This document shows, in pieces, positions 61,032 through 64,000 of a stretch of 64,000 nt of DNA. The stretch comes from Moringa oleifera (lineage: Eukaryota > Streptophyta > Magnoliopsida > Brassicales > Moringaceae): positions 10,020,001 to 10,084,000 of the forward strand of contig JAJFZO010000094.1 of the NCBI GenBank assembly GCA_021397835.1, written 5' to 3'. Made by a program: the position numbers and the translations under genes. Position 1 is the first letter of the stretch. Every line of letters starts with the position of its first letter. The notes beneath the pieces are model-generated. The model was not told the DNA's origin. It did not search any database and saw nothing but the letters and a program-made list of their open reading frames with translations.

Positions 61032-64000
<2,969 letters not shown>

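Overview
The window is nuclear DNA of a eudicot plant. The genes carry spliceosomal GT/AG introns, the intergenic DNA is very AT-rich, and every recognisable protein belongs to a plant family: SEC61 alpha, a DUF641/GIL1-type protein, a P-class PPR protein, a RABA1 GTPase, PIP-like secreted peptides, and Copia and hAT transposons. The species cannot be named from sequence alone.

Layout. 1-3692 (minus): five complete exons and part of a sixth of an NHL-repeat membrane protein whose 3' end lies outside the window. 3693-6500: AT-rich DNA ending in a compact promoter with an ER-stress element. 7564-10758 (plus): a complete six-exon SEC61 alpha gene. 13830-18102 (plus): a single-coding-exon DUF641/GIL1-like gene behind a probable 2.8 kb 5'UTR intron. 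19321-55980: a large array described below. 57045-58433 (minus): an intact intronless PPR gene. 60508-60969 (minus): a small two-exon plant gene of unknown function. 62865-63085 (plus): first exon of a RABA1-type small GTPase, cut by the window edge.

The centre of interest is the 36 kb array. All eleven small genes in it are on the minus strand and encode, or once encoded, precursors of PIP/PIPL-type secreted signalling peptides: a signal peptide, a variable spacer, and one or two motifs of the form S-x-P-S-P-G-x-G-H or S-x-P-S-x-x-G-x-G-H. They fall into four types, named A to D here. The array reads A1-B1-C1-P1-D1, A2-B2-C2-P2-D2, A3-B3-C3 and then the intact PPR gene, where P1 and P2 are about 210 bp fragments of that PPR gene. 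It is therefore a threefold tandem segmental duplication with starts near 19321, 32978 and 49631, whose duplicated segment ran into the neighbouring PPR gene. Types A and B are intact in all three units. Type C is intact in unit 1, uses a displaced start codon in unit 2 and is broken in unit 3. Both D copies have lost the terminal Gly-x-Gly-His.

Transposons give a relative chronology. A minus-strand Copia element with target duplication TTACA sits at the same site beside D1 and D2, so it predates duplication. A solo LTR with duplication CTAAC occurs only in unit 1, and a 3.9 kb hAT element with duplication TATGGGAC only in unit 2, so both postdate it. A plus-strand Copia remnant of the same family abuts P1 and P2. 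No tRNA, rRNA or CRISPR was seen, as expected for this kind of locus.
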